This document shows, one piece after another, positions 53,422 to 61,910 of a DNA stretch of 64,000 nt. Under the pieces are notes generated by a model. That model worked only from the letters and a program-made list of their open reading frames with translations. It did no database searches and was not told the origin of the DNA. The stretch lies in contig NZ_DAMACX010000017.1 of NCBI RefSeq assembly GCF_031998825.1, positions 17,005 through 81,004 on the forward strand, written 5' to 3'. The position numbers were made by a program, and so were the translations under genes. The stretch is from Pseudescherichia sp031998825. GTDB lineage: Bacteria > Pseudomonadota > Gammaproteobacteria > Enterobacterales > Enterobacteriaceae. Positions within the stretch are counted from its first letter, which is position 1. The number at the start of each line of letters is the position of its first letter.

Positions 53422-54128
53422 TGCGGCATCTCTCCTATGACTGGAGAAGCGGCTCCATAGTCGTTAATATAGGACCAGGTAACTTTACCTGACGCACCTG
53501 CTGGAATTTTATATGTATGGGTAGCGCGTGGTGCCACCATCGTAAACTTTGTATCGACCAGACTTGAACCTACGTTTAACTTGTAAAATGTTAAAAACCA
53601 TGGTGTCGGGTTAGTAACCACTAAATCCTTACCAGACATCTTGAATGATATAGCTTTATAAGCCTCCAGTGTCGGACTCTCAAGACCGGCAGGACGATAA
53701 TATATTTTGATACGGTTTTTAAGGGAGAAACGCAGGACGTTTTTACCGTCTTCTTTAGGATCGTTTGCAGGAATGGCTTTAATATCTAACCAATAAACGG
53801 ATTCCCGGTCGGAAGGGAAATCATTCCCGGTACGAATGACGCGCACTGCGTTCACCTTGCCTGGCTCCAGGCGGAACAAGGGTGGTATGACGGTAAATGG
53901 TAGTTTGCCTTCACCTTCAGGTTGATCGCCTTTTGGCCCTTTATTATCCACAAAGCTTTGGATGAGGTAGGGATATTTATCATCTGCTCCACTCCTCACA
54001 TTAATTGACGCCTCTTTTTTATCTCCATGATAAATCAAACGGGTGCCATTAATATTAACGCCAGCGTTAGCAGATACAGCGAACGACATACATGCCGCCA
54101 GCAAGCAATATTTTACTGACATTTTCAT
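53418..54128 (-). CDS. Periplasmic fimbrial chaperone
   Basis: PapD-like chaperone of 236 residues with a signal peptide ending SANA-GVN. The two immunoglobulin-like domains show the subunit-anchoring residues: Arg in NGTRLIYHGDKKEASINV and Lys in SLKNRIKIYYRPAG. The F1-G1 loop is short, as in the FGS group. It donates a beta-strand to fold pilins and delivers them to the usher. It is 78 bp after the major pilin gene, with a hairpin between them. Confidence 0.93.
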   Translation of the reverse strand: MKMSVKYCLLAACMSFAVSANAGVNINGTRLIYHGDKKEASINVRSGADDKYPYLIQSFVDNKGPKGDQPEGEGKLPFTVIPPLFRLEPGKVNAVRVIRTGNDFPSDRESVYWLDIKAIPANDPKEDGKNVLRFSLKNRIKIYYRPAGLESPTLEAYKAISFKMSGKDLVVTNPTPWFLTFYKLNVGSSLVDTKFTMVAPRATHTYKIPAGASGKVTWSYINDYGAASPVIGEMPQ

Positions 54129-54162
54129 GTGTAAATTCTCTTAACATTAGAAATAGAAAAAT

Positions 54163-54180
54163 CAGGGTGTCCTTACCCTG
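54163..54180 (-). terminator. Hairpin between major pilin and chaperone genes
   Basis: On the minus strand CAGGGT (54180-54175) pairs with ACCCTG (54168-54163), followed by ATTTTTC. It may act as a partial terminator, giving more pilin mRNA than chaperone-usher mRNA, a common device in fimbrial operons. Confidence 0.6.
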
Positions 54181-54206
54181 TATTCATCCATGGGAAGGCG
54201 AGTTTA

Positions 54207-54752
54207 TTACTGGTAGCTGATGGTGTAATCAGCGTGGGAAATCAGGGAACCCGCAGTAGCCGCATTAGCAACGGCAATCATACGTGCAGTGAAAGGAATG
54301 GCAGCTGATTTCATCGTCTTATCTGCGTTTTCTGTCAGGTAACTGCTAACGTCCAGAGCAGTTTCCGGTGTAACAGTTTTTAAAGATGCGTCATAAAGCT
54401 GAACGCCGACGTTTTTAGCTGCGTCGCTTGTACCTGCTTCGTTGCTGAAAGCAGTTTTCATTACACCGTTGGCGTTACCGCTAAACGTTACGCTTGCGCC
54501 AGTGACTGTCTCTGGGCAGCTGGTCAGGTTCAGAGTAAAGTTAGTCGCTGGACCCGTGTCGCCAGCGGCAATAAGATCGGCCGTGTTAACAGTACCCAGG
54601 TTTAGAGTTGGATTAGTCTGATCGTTTACTGCAACAGTACAGGTATCAGCAGTTACAGTACCCGTGAAGTTAAGAGTACCATCAGCGGCATGAGCCATGC
54701 CCATACCAGTAGTAAATAACATTGCTACAGCGACAGCCAGTTGCTTTTTCAT
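54207..54752 (-). CDS. Major fimbrial subunit (FimA-like)
   Basis: A 181-residue pilin with signal peptide MKKQLAVAVAMLFTTGMGMA ending HAA-DGT. The mature domain starts TLNFTGTVTADTCTVAV, with the second cysteine in LNLTSCPETV, and ends LISHADYTISYQ with the penultimate Tyr of the donor-strand system. It is the first gene of a five-gene operon (major pilin, chaperone, usher, adhesin, minor pilin). Its low GC relative to neighbours suggests horizontal acquisition. Confidence 0.93.
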   Translation of the reverse strand: MKKQLAVAVAMLFTTGMGMAHAADGTLNFTGTVTADTCTVAVNDQTNPTLNLGTVNTADLIAAGDTGPATNFTLNLTSCPETVTGASVTFSGNANGVMKTAFSNEAGTSDAAKNVGVQLYDASLKTVTPETALDVSSYLTENADKTMKSAAIPFTARMIAVANAATAGSLISHADYTISYQ

Positions 54753-55706
54753 GAAAACCTCAAATTAATATAAATTAAAAAATATTCCTGCCATTTTCAT
54801 ACCGAGTAGAAAGGCTCGGCATATCCCAAGTAGATATTACTAAGCCATCATGTTATTCATTTTGGCATAAACTTGGCGTGACCTTATTATCATTAATTCT
54901 ATCGTGATGGCACAATAGCATTGCGGTGTCCTTTATTAGACACTGCAAATTCACATTAAAAATTTTTATTGATTAGATTTAAGTACTTGGAATCATCAAT
55001 GTTACGACGTAGGGTCTAAAAATGCATGATATCCTAGTAAAATACGCAGTTATGGGATATTCTTAACGCAATATTATACTTTTTACCACACAGCATAGAG
55101 CACCACTTTTATGGTTATGACTTAGGAATTGGAAACTTTTGGGAAAAAATCTACAGAGATAACGCTTGAGCGAGTTTTAAATTATAGCGTTAAACTTATT
55201 ATCTTATTAAGCACCTTGAATATTAATAAAATCCAGGTTACAAGTTTTGACAGTTTGCTGCCACCATTCTGCGCCTGAATTTTTTAAAGCGCTGAGGTTG
55301 CCACTTTGCCGTCAGGACTAACAAAAGCTAACAGCCAGGCCTTAACAAATATCAACGCGAGCACTTTATACTTTCGCTGCAGCAAGTAAACGTGCTCACA
55401 GTCACGTCTCGCAGCAAACATAACCTATTGATTGAATACCAGATTGAGAATAAGACGGGAAAACAGTAGGAAAAAACCAGTGGATAGAGCAGTGCGATAA
55501 TTGCCAGCATTAACTGTAACGACTGCAACGCTGCTCATCCTGTCCAGATAGCGTTGCATTCGATGATAGCAATCTTGTTACCGGTATCACGGAAAGCACT
55601 TTACGTAACCCAGATGTTAAATCCCGCAATTGTTAACCCTCCCGCTTCAACCACACTATTGTTCCCGATTACAGAACCCGTACCTTAACGACACCTGGTG
55701 ACATCA
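54753..55706. other. AT-rich spacer upstream of the fimbrial operon and the sugar symporter
   Basis: About 950 bp without a recognisable gene between divergent units. It should contain both promoters. A small palindrome GTGTC/GACAC is near 54930-54948. No fim-switch type inverted repeats and no recombinase gene were seen. A 45-codon frame on the minus strand near 55430-55565 (starting MQRYLDRMSSV) has no support beyond being open. Confidence 0.6.
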
Positions 55707-57050
55707 ATGACAACTAAAGTTACCCGAAAAGAGAAGATCAGTTATGGCCTTGGGGATATGGCTAGCCATGTTGGTCTGGATAACGTGATTATTTTTCTCA
55801 CGTTTTACTATACCGATGTGGTGGGGCTACCGGCCGCATTCGTCGGAACCATGTTTCTGCTTGCCCGCACCGCCGATGCCATTATCGACCCGGCAATGGG
55901 CTATATGGCCGACCGTACCCGCTCCCGCTGGGGAAAATTTCGCCCATGGATGCTGTGGCTGGCCCTACCCTTTGGCCTGAGCTGCCTGCTGACCTATGCC
56001 GTACCGCAATCGCTGGATATGACCGGTAAAATGATTTTCGCCAGCGTTAGCTACACCTTTATGATGCTGATGTATACCGCCATCAATATCCCCTACTGCT
56101 CGATGGGCGCGGTGATTACCCCTGATAACGACGAGCGCATCTCCCTACAGTCCTGGCGCTTCTTCCTTGCCACGCTTGGCGGCGCAATGTCGACATTTTT
56201 CATGATGCCGCTGGCAGAGTACCTGGGCGGCGCGGATAAGCTGGCAGGTTATCGCTGGGCGATGGCGATTATGGCCAGCGCGGCGGTGATCATGTTCTGG
56301 ATCTGCTTTGCCAATACCCGCGAACGTATCAAGGCACCCGCCACTCACAACAATTATCTCGCCGAGCTACGGGATCTGCTGCGTAACGATCAATGGCGGG
56401 TCGTCGCAGTGCTCGTGATAACCAACATCGGCTTTGGCGTGATCCGCCTCGGGGCGATGATGTACTTCGTTACCTATTACCTCGGCAGCGCCAGCTATTT
56501 CATGTGGATGCTCGCCGCGCATATCCTTGGCAAAGCCGCCGGGAGCCTGCTGGCCAAGCGTCTGACCCGTAATTTCAATAAAGTTCAGATGTTCGGCTAC
56601 TGTGCCGTGCTGGCAGGTGTGCTCAGCATCGCCCTGTTCTTTGCACCGAAATCCGTTTTCGTCCTGGTTCCGTTAACGTTTATTGTCTCGACGCTCTATC
56701 AGGCAACCACCACGCTGATGTGGGTGATGATGGCCGACGTCGCCGACTACGGCGAATGGCGTCAGGGCAAGCGTATGGATGGCATCATTTTCTCCACCTT
56801 CCTCGCCGTCCTCAAGCTGGGAATGGCGCTCAGCGGTGCCATTGTCGGCTGGACCCTGGCCTTCAGCGGCTACGTCGCCAACGCGCCGGAACAGACGTCG
56901 CTGGCCATGCACAGCATCGTCGCCCTCTTCACCATCGTCCCCGGACTGCTCTCTCTGGCGGCTTTCGCCACCCTGCGCTGGTACAAGCTTGATGACCAGA
57001 CCATGCAGGAGATCAATTTGGCTAAAATGCAATCTATTGTGAAAGGATGA
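55707..57050 (+). CDS. GPH-family sugar:cation symporter
   Basis: MelB/YicJ-type transporter of 447 residues from ATG 55707 (MTTKVTRKEKISYGLGDMAS), with about 12 transmembrane segments. It contains the family motif ADRTRSRWGKFRPWMLW near residue 65 and WVMMADVADYGEWRQGKRMDG (about residues 338-358). It is 7 bp upstream of a GH31 glycosidase gene, so it probably imports that enzyme's substrate. This is analogous to YicJ-YicI and to the XylP-XylQ isoprimeverose system of lactobacilli. Confidence 0.9.
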   Translation: MTTKVTRKEKISYGLGDMASHVGLDNVIIFLTFYYTDVVGLPAAFVGTMFLLARTADAIIDPAMGYMADRTRSRWGKFRPWMLWLALPFGLSCLLTYAVPQSLDMTGKMIFASVSYTFMMLMYTAINIPYCSMGAVITPDNDERISLQSWRFFLATLGGAMSTFFMMPLAEYLGGADKLAGYRWAMAIMASAAVIMFWICFANTRERIKAPATHNNYLAELRDLLRNDQWRVVAVLVITNIGFGVIRLGAMMYFVTYYLGSASYFMWMLAAHILGKAAGSLLAKRLTRNFNKVQMFGYCAVLAGVLSIALFFAPKSVFVLVPLTFIVSTLYQATTTLMWVMMADVADYGEWRQGKRMDGIIFSTFLAVLKLGMALSGAIVGWTLAFSGYVANAPEQTSLAMHSIVALFTIVPGLLSLAAFATLRWYKLDDQTMQEINLAKMQSIVKG

Positions 57051-57057
57051 CCTCTCC

Positions 57058-59094
57058 ATGAGCGAATTAATTGAGCACGCTAACGCCATCGAATGGCGCT
57101 TCGAACGACAGATTTTACGTCTGGAGCCCTGGGGCAAGAATAGCCTGCGGGTACGCGCTACCTGCGCGCCGGAGTTTACTTCCGAGCTTCACGCTCTGCT
57201 GACGCCAGACTCATGCCAGGCCGACATTTTCCGGGATGCTGAAACCCTGACTCTGCGCAACGGCAACATCAGCGCGGTATTGAACCTTAAGGGCCAGCTG
57301 GCATTTTACAATCAGCACGGCGAGCTGCTGCTGGAAGAGATGTGGCGACAGCGTTCTACGGTTGGCATCGGCGCCAGCGAAAAAAGCCAGGACAAGTACG
57401 TCAGTGCCCTGAAGCTGGATGGACGAGAATTTAAACCGCTGCCCGGCGGTAAATATCAGCTGACGGTGCGTTTTGAAGCCCGCAACGGAGAAAGGTTGTA
57501 TGGCATGGGGCAGTACCAGCAGCCCTGGCTGGATCTGAAAGGCTGCTCTCTGGAGCTGGCGCAGCGTAACTCGCAGGCCAGCGTGCCGTTTGTCCAGTCC
57601 AGCCTCGGCTATGGCCTGCTGTGGAATAACCCGGCAATTGGCGAGGCTAGCTTTGCGAAAAATCACAGCCAGTGGACCGCCCGCGTCACCCAGGAGATGG
57701 ACTATTGGATAACCGCGGGTGATAACGTGATGGAGATGACCCGCCAGTATGCCAAAGCCACCGGTACGCCACCCGCCGCGCCGGAATTTATCAGCGGCCT
57801 GTGGCAGTGTAAATTGCGCTACCGCACCCAGCAGGAGGTGTTGGAGGTCGCTCGCGAATATCATCGCCGCAACCTGCCGCTGTCAGTGATGGTTATCGAT
57901 TTCTTCCACTGGCCCAATCAGGGAACCTGGTGTTTCGATCCTACCGACTGGCCGGATCCGCGGGCGATGGTAGAAGAGCTGGAATCAATGGGCATCAGGC
58001 TAATGGTTTCGGTCTGGCCGACCGTGGAAGCACGTAGCCCGCTATTTCCGCAGATGAAAGCCAAAGGCTGGCTGGTGACCAGCGATCGCGGCGTGCAGAT
58101 CAACCTGGATTTTATGGGCAATACCACTTTCTTTGACGCCACCCACCCGCAGGCGCGGCAGTTTGTCTGGGATACGGTGAAGAAAAACTATTTTGACTAC
58201 GGGATCAAGCTGTTCTGGCTGGATGAGGCCGAGCCGGAGTATCGTGCCTATGACTTCGATAACTATCGCTACCATGCTGGGCCGGTACTGGAAGTGGGCA
58301 ACCGCTATCCGCGCGATTTCGCTCAGGGCTTCTATGATGGTCTGCGTGCGGAGGGCGAAAAGGAGATCGTCAACCTGGTTCGCTGTAGCTGGGCAGGCAG
58401 CCAGCGCTACGGCGTACTCGCGTGGTCCGGGGACGTTCACTCCTCCTTCCATTCGTTCCGCAATCAGCTGGCTGCCGGGCTTAACATGGGACTGGCGGGC
58501 ATTCCGTGGTGGACCACCGATATCGGCGGTTTCCAGGGCGGCAACATCCACGATCCCGAATTTCACGAACTGCTGATCCGCTGGTTCCAGTGGGCGGTGT
58601 TCTGTCCGGTCCTGCGTATGCACGGCTATCGCGAGCCGCGGATCCAGCCGCCGGAAAGCTATCGCCACGGTATTCCGCAATGCGATAGTGGTTCACCCAA
58701 CGAGCTGTGGAGCTACGGTGAGGAGAACTTCGCCATTATGCAGCGCTGGCTGGGCGTCCGCGAAGCGCTACGCCCCTATATTGATGAACTTTACGCCAAT
58801 GCGCATCAACACGGCGATCCGCTCATGCGTCCGCTCTTCTGGCACTATCCCGACGAGGCGCAAAGCTGGCAGGTGGAAGACCAATATCTGTTTGGCCGTG
58901 ATTTACTGGTCGCTCCGGTTATGCACGCCGGGCAACGTCAGCGCGATGTCTGGCTACCGGGCGGCCACCAGTGGGTCAATTTACAGGGTGAATGCTATCA
59001 GGGCGGGCAGCGTATATCGGTTCCTGCCGAACTGGAGACGATTCCGCTGTTTATTCGGGAAGGCAGCCCGCTGATTTCGCTGCTGGTGAAGTAA
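57058..59094 (+). CDS. GH31 glycoside hydrolase, alpha-xylosidase-like
   Basis: Retaining glycosidase of 678 residues. The nucleophile is Asp389 in GIKLFWLDEAEPE and the acid/base Asp459 in LAWSGDVHSS, both in the expected GH31 spacing, with PWWTTDIGGFQGG after them. An N-terminal beta-sandwich precedes the barrel. There is no signal peptide, so it acts in the cytoplasm on imported sugar. WLDEAEPE is close to the motif of XylQ-like alpha-xylosidases; it lacks features of YihQ sulfoquinovosidase. Xyloglucan-derived isoprimeverose is a reasonable substrate guess. Confidence 0.88.
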   Translation: MSELIEHANAIEWRFERQILRLEPWGKNSLRVRATCAPEFTSELHALLTPDSCQADIFRDAETLTLRNGNISAVLNLKGQLAFYNQHGELLLEEMWRQRSTVGIGASEKSQDKYVSALKLDGREFKPLPGGKYQLTVRFEARNGERLYGMGQYQQPWLDLKGCSLELAQRNSQASVPFVQSSLGYGLLWNNPAIGEASFAKNHSQWTARVTQEMDYWITAGDNVMEMTRQYAKATGTPPAAPEFISGLWQCKLRYRTQQEVLEVAREYHRRNLPLSVMVIDFFHWPNQGTWCFDPTDWPDPRAMVEELESMGIRLMVSVWPTVEARSPLFPQMKAKGWLVTSDRGVQINLDFMGNTTFFDATHPQARQFVWDTVKKNYFDYGIKLFWLDEAEPEYRAYDFDNYRYHAGPVLEVGNRYPRDFAQGFYDGLRAEGEKEIVNLVRCSWAGSQRYGVLAWSGDVHSSFHSFRNQLAAGLNMGLAGIPWWTTDIGGFQGGNIHDPEFHELLIRWFQWAVFCPVLRMHGYREPRIQPPESYRHGIPQCDSGSPNELWSYGEENFAIMQRWLGVREALRPYIDELYANAHQHGDPLMRPLFWHYPDEAQSWQVEDQYLFGRDLLVAPVMHAGQRQRDVWLPGGHQWVNLQGECYQGGQRISVPAELETIPLFIREGSPLISLLVK

Positions 59095-59122
59095 ATCAGG
59101 GTGGTGTTCGGCAGATTTAAAA

Positions 59123-59144
59123 CTGGAGCGGGCGAAGGGAATCG
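59123..59144. repeat. Distal attachment-site repeat of the glyU island
   Basis: These 22 bases are identical to 61756-61777, the 3' end of the tRNA-Gly gene plus one base (tail TGGAGCGGGCGAAGGGAATC on the plus strand). A duplicate of a tRNA 3' end at the far side of a small gene group is the usual footprint of tyrosine-recombinase integration. The copy also folds with the next 10 bases into an imperfect hairpin that could double as a GH31 gene terminator. Confidence 0.8.
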
Positions 59145-59246
59145 CCCCTGCTCCAAAGATCTCGTAATCCCATAGATTCATTATCAAAAACTTGATGCAT
59201 TGTAGGGGGGCTTTGTTGGAGGAACGACAACGTCTTACAAACTTTT

Positions 59247-60125
59247 TTACTCAAGAACGCTGATAAGTTTAAGCGCGTCACTTCTGACAGAATCTTGTAT
59301 TCGCCCGGAGTCAGCGATCAACGTTAAAGCTTCAATACTTAAACCATCCCCGATCACTTTTCGCGCTTTACTGAGACGACTCCGGCAACTTTTCTCTGTA
59401 TACCCCTCCCGTGAGTGCATTTTTTCAATGATATCAGCGCTTGATAAATTTGAATCGGCAAAATGATGGAAGTAGTTTACAAAACACTCCATCCCGATAG
59501 CCTTAAGGAGTCTGACCAGCGTAAGACTGCTCGTTATCTTCTCTGGTTGATTCAAAACCTCTTCCATAGTTTCGGGTGGAGGGGTTTGCTTAGGCACTTC
59601 ATTGGCCGAAGCTGAACTCCTGACAATCAACTCTTCTTTGATGGAATTAACTCGGGGATCGGTAAGAATCGCGCCCTTGAGGTTAACAATATGTGCGTTA
59701 ACGTGATCATTATGCCGAGCGTAATCTCGTATGACTTCATGTGGGATTTTGTAGGCATCAAGAACGTTGTAAGTTTCATCGAAAATAACGGCTATTAAAT
59801 AATCAAAATCGGCTGCTTCATAGTTGCGCAATGCACTCAGTTGCCGGGAAGGACTATCCGGTGTGACTCTCCTCGCTTTGATCTGCACTTTCTTGCCATC
59901 AGTGTCGATGGCATCAGCACCAGCAGATGAATTGCTAAGAAGCGTCATACATAACGCCTTAGAAACCAGCCATTCAGCATAGTCACCTACAGGATTGTTC
60001 TTGGTGCGAATGACCCCTCTACAACGCAACTGGGTTAAAATTTCGGAATGAAGCGACAGTAACTCAAGATCACTTAGCGACGTTAAAAAACCATATGATA
60101 TTAAATGATTATTTTCCAAAAGCAC
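59247..60125 (-). CDS. PD-(D/E)XK-like protein with C-terminal helical domain
   Basis: A 292-residue cytoplasmic protein. The N-terminal domain (about 40-175) has GDYAEWLVSKAL (Glu51), ADAIDTDGKKVQIKARRV (Asp71/Asp74, Gln81-x-Lys83) and FDYLIAVIFDE, an arrangement like PD-(D/E)XK nucleases with a Q-x-K variant. It resembles a domain I remember as DUF6998. Residues ~195-292 form a separate helical domain (ECFVNYFHHFADSNLSSADI, then SRLSKARKVIG). The start could be GTG 60125 or TTG 60119, which is better spaced from GGAG. Nuclease activity is an inference. Confidence 0.7.
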   Translation of the reverse strand: MLLENNHLISYGFLTSLSDLELLSLHSEILTQLRCRGVIRTKNNPVGDYAEWLVSKALCMTLLSNSSAGADAIDTDGKKVQIKARRVTPDSPSRQLSALRNYEAADFDYLIAVIFDETYNVLDAYKIPHEVIRDYARHNDHVNAHIVNLKGAILTDPRVNSIKEELIVRSSASANEVPKQTPPPETMEEVLNQPEKITSSLTLVRLLKAIGMECFVNYFHHFADSNLSSADIIEKMHSREGYTEKSCRSRLSKARKVIGDGLSIEALTLIADSGRIQDSVRSDALKLISVLE

Positions 60126-60294
60126 TCTCCATTGCTGAAGTAAAACGCCACTGTAACGCCTACGTAACGCACCTGGATTTTGATGTTTAGTCGACTCTTA
60201 TAGAAGAGTAAGGCGGATTCAAAGGTGGCTCACCTTCTGCCAAAGAACACTGTTCATTAACACAGCATCCTGAATTGATAAACTTACACTTAGG

Positions 60295-60774
60295 TTACTT
60301 TCTCAGTTTGTCCCACCGCACTGCCGAAACAATGCCCCAGTTGCCACTAGAATTGGGCCTGCGCCATTTTGCCGTCTCCATGCTGCGAAGATACTCAAGT
60401 GCTTCGGAAAACGTGCTAAAGCGTTTCTGAGCCACTTTATCACCTACGCCAAACGAACCATCGCGACTGCTCGCCAGCCCAGGATGAAAGCATGAGCCAT
60501 CGGCGGCGTATGGAACCAACAGTTCGGGGTCATTATCTTCAGATGAGTCAAACGCCAGCAACTGCCACGGCTCAACGCTCAGAGCATTAGCCAGCACCTC
60601 AATCGCATCAAGAGACGCATTAGAACCGCCGCGTTCAATGCGGCTCATATAGCTACGTGCGAACCCACACCGATCGGCAAACGCTTCCTGGCTTATTCCT
60701 GTGGCAATACGGAGTTCTTTAACCCGTTCGCCGAACAGTATTCTCAGAGACTTTTTCATGCCTTGAATGTGCAT
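60295..60774 (-). CDS. XRE-family HTH regulator with conserved C-terminal domain
   Basis: A 159-residue DNA-binding protein (154 if the ATG at 60759, MKKSLRILFGERVKELRIAT, is the start). The Cro/CI helix-turn-helix is ISQEAFADRCGFARSYMSRI (about residues 27-46). The C-terminal ~75 residues, with FSTFSEALEYLRSMETAKWR and RPNSSGNWGIVSAVRW, form a second small domain seen in other island-borne regulators. It lies inside the glyU island on the same strand as the nuclease-like gene, 169 bp upstream of it, and is a likely local regulator. Confidence 0.85.
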   Translation of the reverse strand: MHIQGMKKSLRILFGERVKELRIATGISQEAFADRCGFARSYMSRIERGGSNASLDAIEVLANALSVEPWQLLAFDSSEDNDPELLVPYAADGSCFHPGLASSRDGSFGVGDKVAQKRFSTFSEALEYLRSMETAKWRRPNSSGNWGIVSAVRWDKLRK

Positions 60775-60997
60775 CCTTGACTACTGTAAGGCCACGCTCC
60801 ACATGAGACATTTCGAATCTATCAGTGCGATTTGTGAGCACAGTCGCCCTGGCTAGCGCCCCGAAGTGCTAAAACCAAAGGATTCAATATGAACACTAAA
60901 GGTGACATTTAAAATCTAAGAGGTATGATGATGATCATCGGTTTAGCATTTCCAGCCTTCACTATTAGGCGTGATGAGTTTGAAAAAAGAGGAAACC

Positions 60998-61495
60998 ATG
61001 GCGGGATCAAACTTTTTATTATCAATGGCAATCGGAGCTGTGCTTAGTTGCACCAGTTACAGCGTGGCCGCTTACCTCATATCAAAACGACACATTGGTA
61101 TCCTGCGGGCAATTTCATGGGGAGGGCTGGGAACTCTCTTATTGATGCTGGGAGTAAGCGCATTTTCCGCTGTAGGCGCAGAGCACCCGCCAGCAAAGCA
61201 AGATGCTGCATGCTTAGGTAACAGTCCGGAGTGCTATGCGAAAGCACATCATAACCCCGTCAAAGAGTGCAAGCAGATGATGGACAAGAAAGCCACGTTT
61301 CGCCATACATGGCTGGAAAATGAAGTGCAACCGGTATTCGATTCTTATCTCTGGCACGACGAGAACATAAAGAGTGTTCAAGCATTTGGACATCAGGCTA
61401 ACGTCATTAACAGTCTGGGGATGCTAACACCGCTTCAATATTTTTGTATTTTCAACGCTAACAACGGGGAAGTCATTGCGGCTTCTTTTGAATAA
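60998..61495 (+). CDS. Unknown membrane protein with cysteine-containing soluble domain
   Basis: A 165-residue protein from ATG 60998 (MAGSNFLLSMAIGAVLSCTS), which has GAGGA 6 bases upstream; the frame opens at 60971. Two transmembrane helices (about 6-28 and 35-57) are followed by a ~105-residue soluble region with cysteines in DAACLGNSPECYAK, VKECKQM and QYFCIF. I do not recognise the family. It is divergent from the XRE gene across a 220-bp AT-rich gap, inside the glyU island. Confidence 0.7.
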   Translation: MAGSNFLLSMAIGAVLSCTSYSVAAYLISKRHIGILRAISWGGLGTLLLMLGVSAFSAVGAEHPPAKQDAACLGNSPECYAKAHHNPVKECKQMMDKKATFRHTWLENEVQPVFDSYLWHDENIKSVQAFGHQANVINSLGMLTPLQYFCIFNANNGEVIAASFE

Positions 61496-61551
61496 AATCG
61501 CATTCACGTAATGTCGCATTTAACTATGGATAAAGTAATGTCTTGCTACCT

Positions 61552-61583
61552 TGGGTGAGGTTTCTAACAATTAACCTCACCCA
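61552..61583 (+). terminator. Long perfect hairpin after the island membrane-protein gene
   Basis: GGGTGAGGTT (61553-61562) pairs with AACCTCACCC (61573-61582). It sits between the membrane-protein gene and a convergent recombinase fragment. No T tract follows, so it could also be a recombination or transposon-end remnant. Confidence 0.55.
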
Positions 61584-61595
61584 GCAATCAACTAG

Positions 61596-61715
61596 CTACT
61601 CCCCCTTAATGCTCGACCCACAATGCCGTTCAAGAGTCGCAGCTACAGTCGCTCTGGAAACGCCATATTCACGCGCTAACGCGCTGGTAGGGGCAGCACG
61701 AGCGCCATCACGCAT
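61596..61715 (-). pseudogene. Fragment of a serine recombinase C-terminal HTH
   Basis: A 39-codon frame on the minus strand reads ALAREYGVSRATVAATLERH in its middle. This is the Hin/resolvase-type helix-turn-helix that ends serine recombinases. A stop lies directly upstream of its ATG (61715), so the catalytic domain is missing. It lies between the island membrane-protein gene and tRNA-Gly, consistent with a decayed mobile-element gene. A tiny intact HTH protein is the alternative. Confidence 0.6.
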
Positions 61716-61755
61716 GACTTAAAAAATAGTGGGGAATGAATACGTTAGGGGAATT

Positions 61756-61777
61756 CTGGAGCGGGCGAAGGGAATCG
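61756..61777. repeat. tRNA-proximal attachment-site repeat of the glyU island
   Basis: The 3' terminal part of the tRNA-Gly gene, identical over 22 bases to 59123-59144. The tRNA is intact, so the island entered on the 3' side and restored the gene. Confidence 0.8.
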
Positions 61778-61830
61778 AACCCTCGTATAGAGCTTGGGAA
61801 GCTCTCGTTCTACCATTGAACTACGCCCGC
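61757..61830 (-). tRNA. glyU: tRNA-Gly (CCC)
   Basis: A 74-nt cloverleaf with encoded CCA. The acceptor stem GCGGGCG pairs with CGCCCGC, the anticodon loop is TTCCCAA with anticodon CCC, and the T arm is GAGGG-TTCGATT-CCCTT. The sequence matches E. coli glyU as I remember it. In E. coli the same tRNA is the integration site of the ETT2 type III secretion island; here it borders a 2.6-kb island. Confidence 0.97.
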
Positions 61831-61910
61831 TTTGAGGTGCGTAAGGCATTATAGACCTTACGCACCGTCTGGCAAGGCGGAAGCACGCTAACCGATGATT
61901 AATTAATCAG

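Noticed and set aside
54930..54948. Small GTGTC/GACAC palindrome as a possible phase-variation repeat
   Set aside because: Only a 5-bp arm, no distant inverted partner and no recombinase gene near the fimbrial operon.
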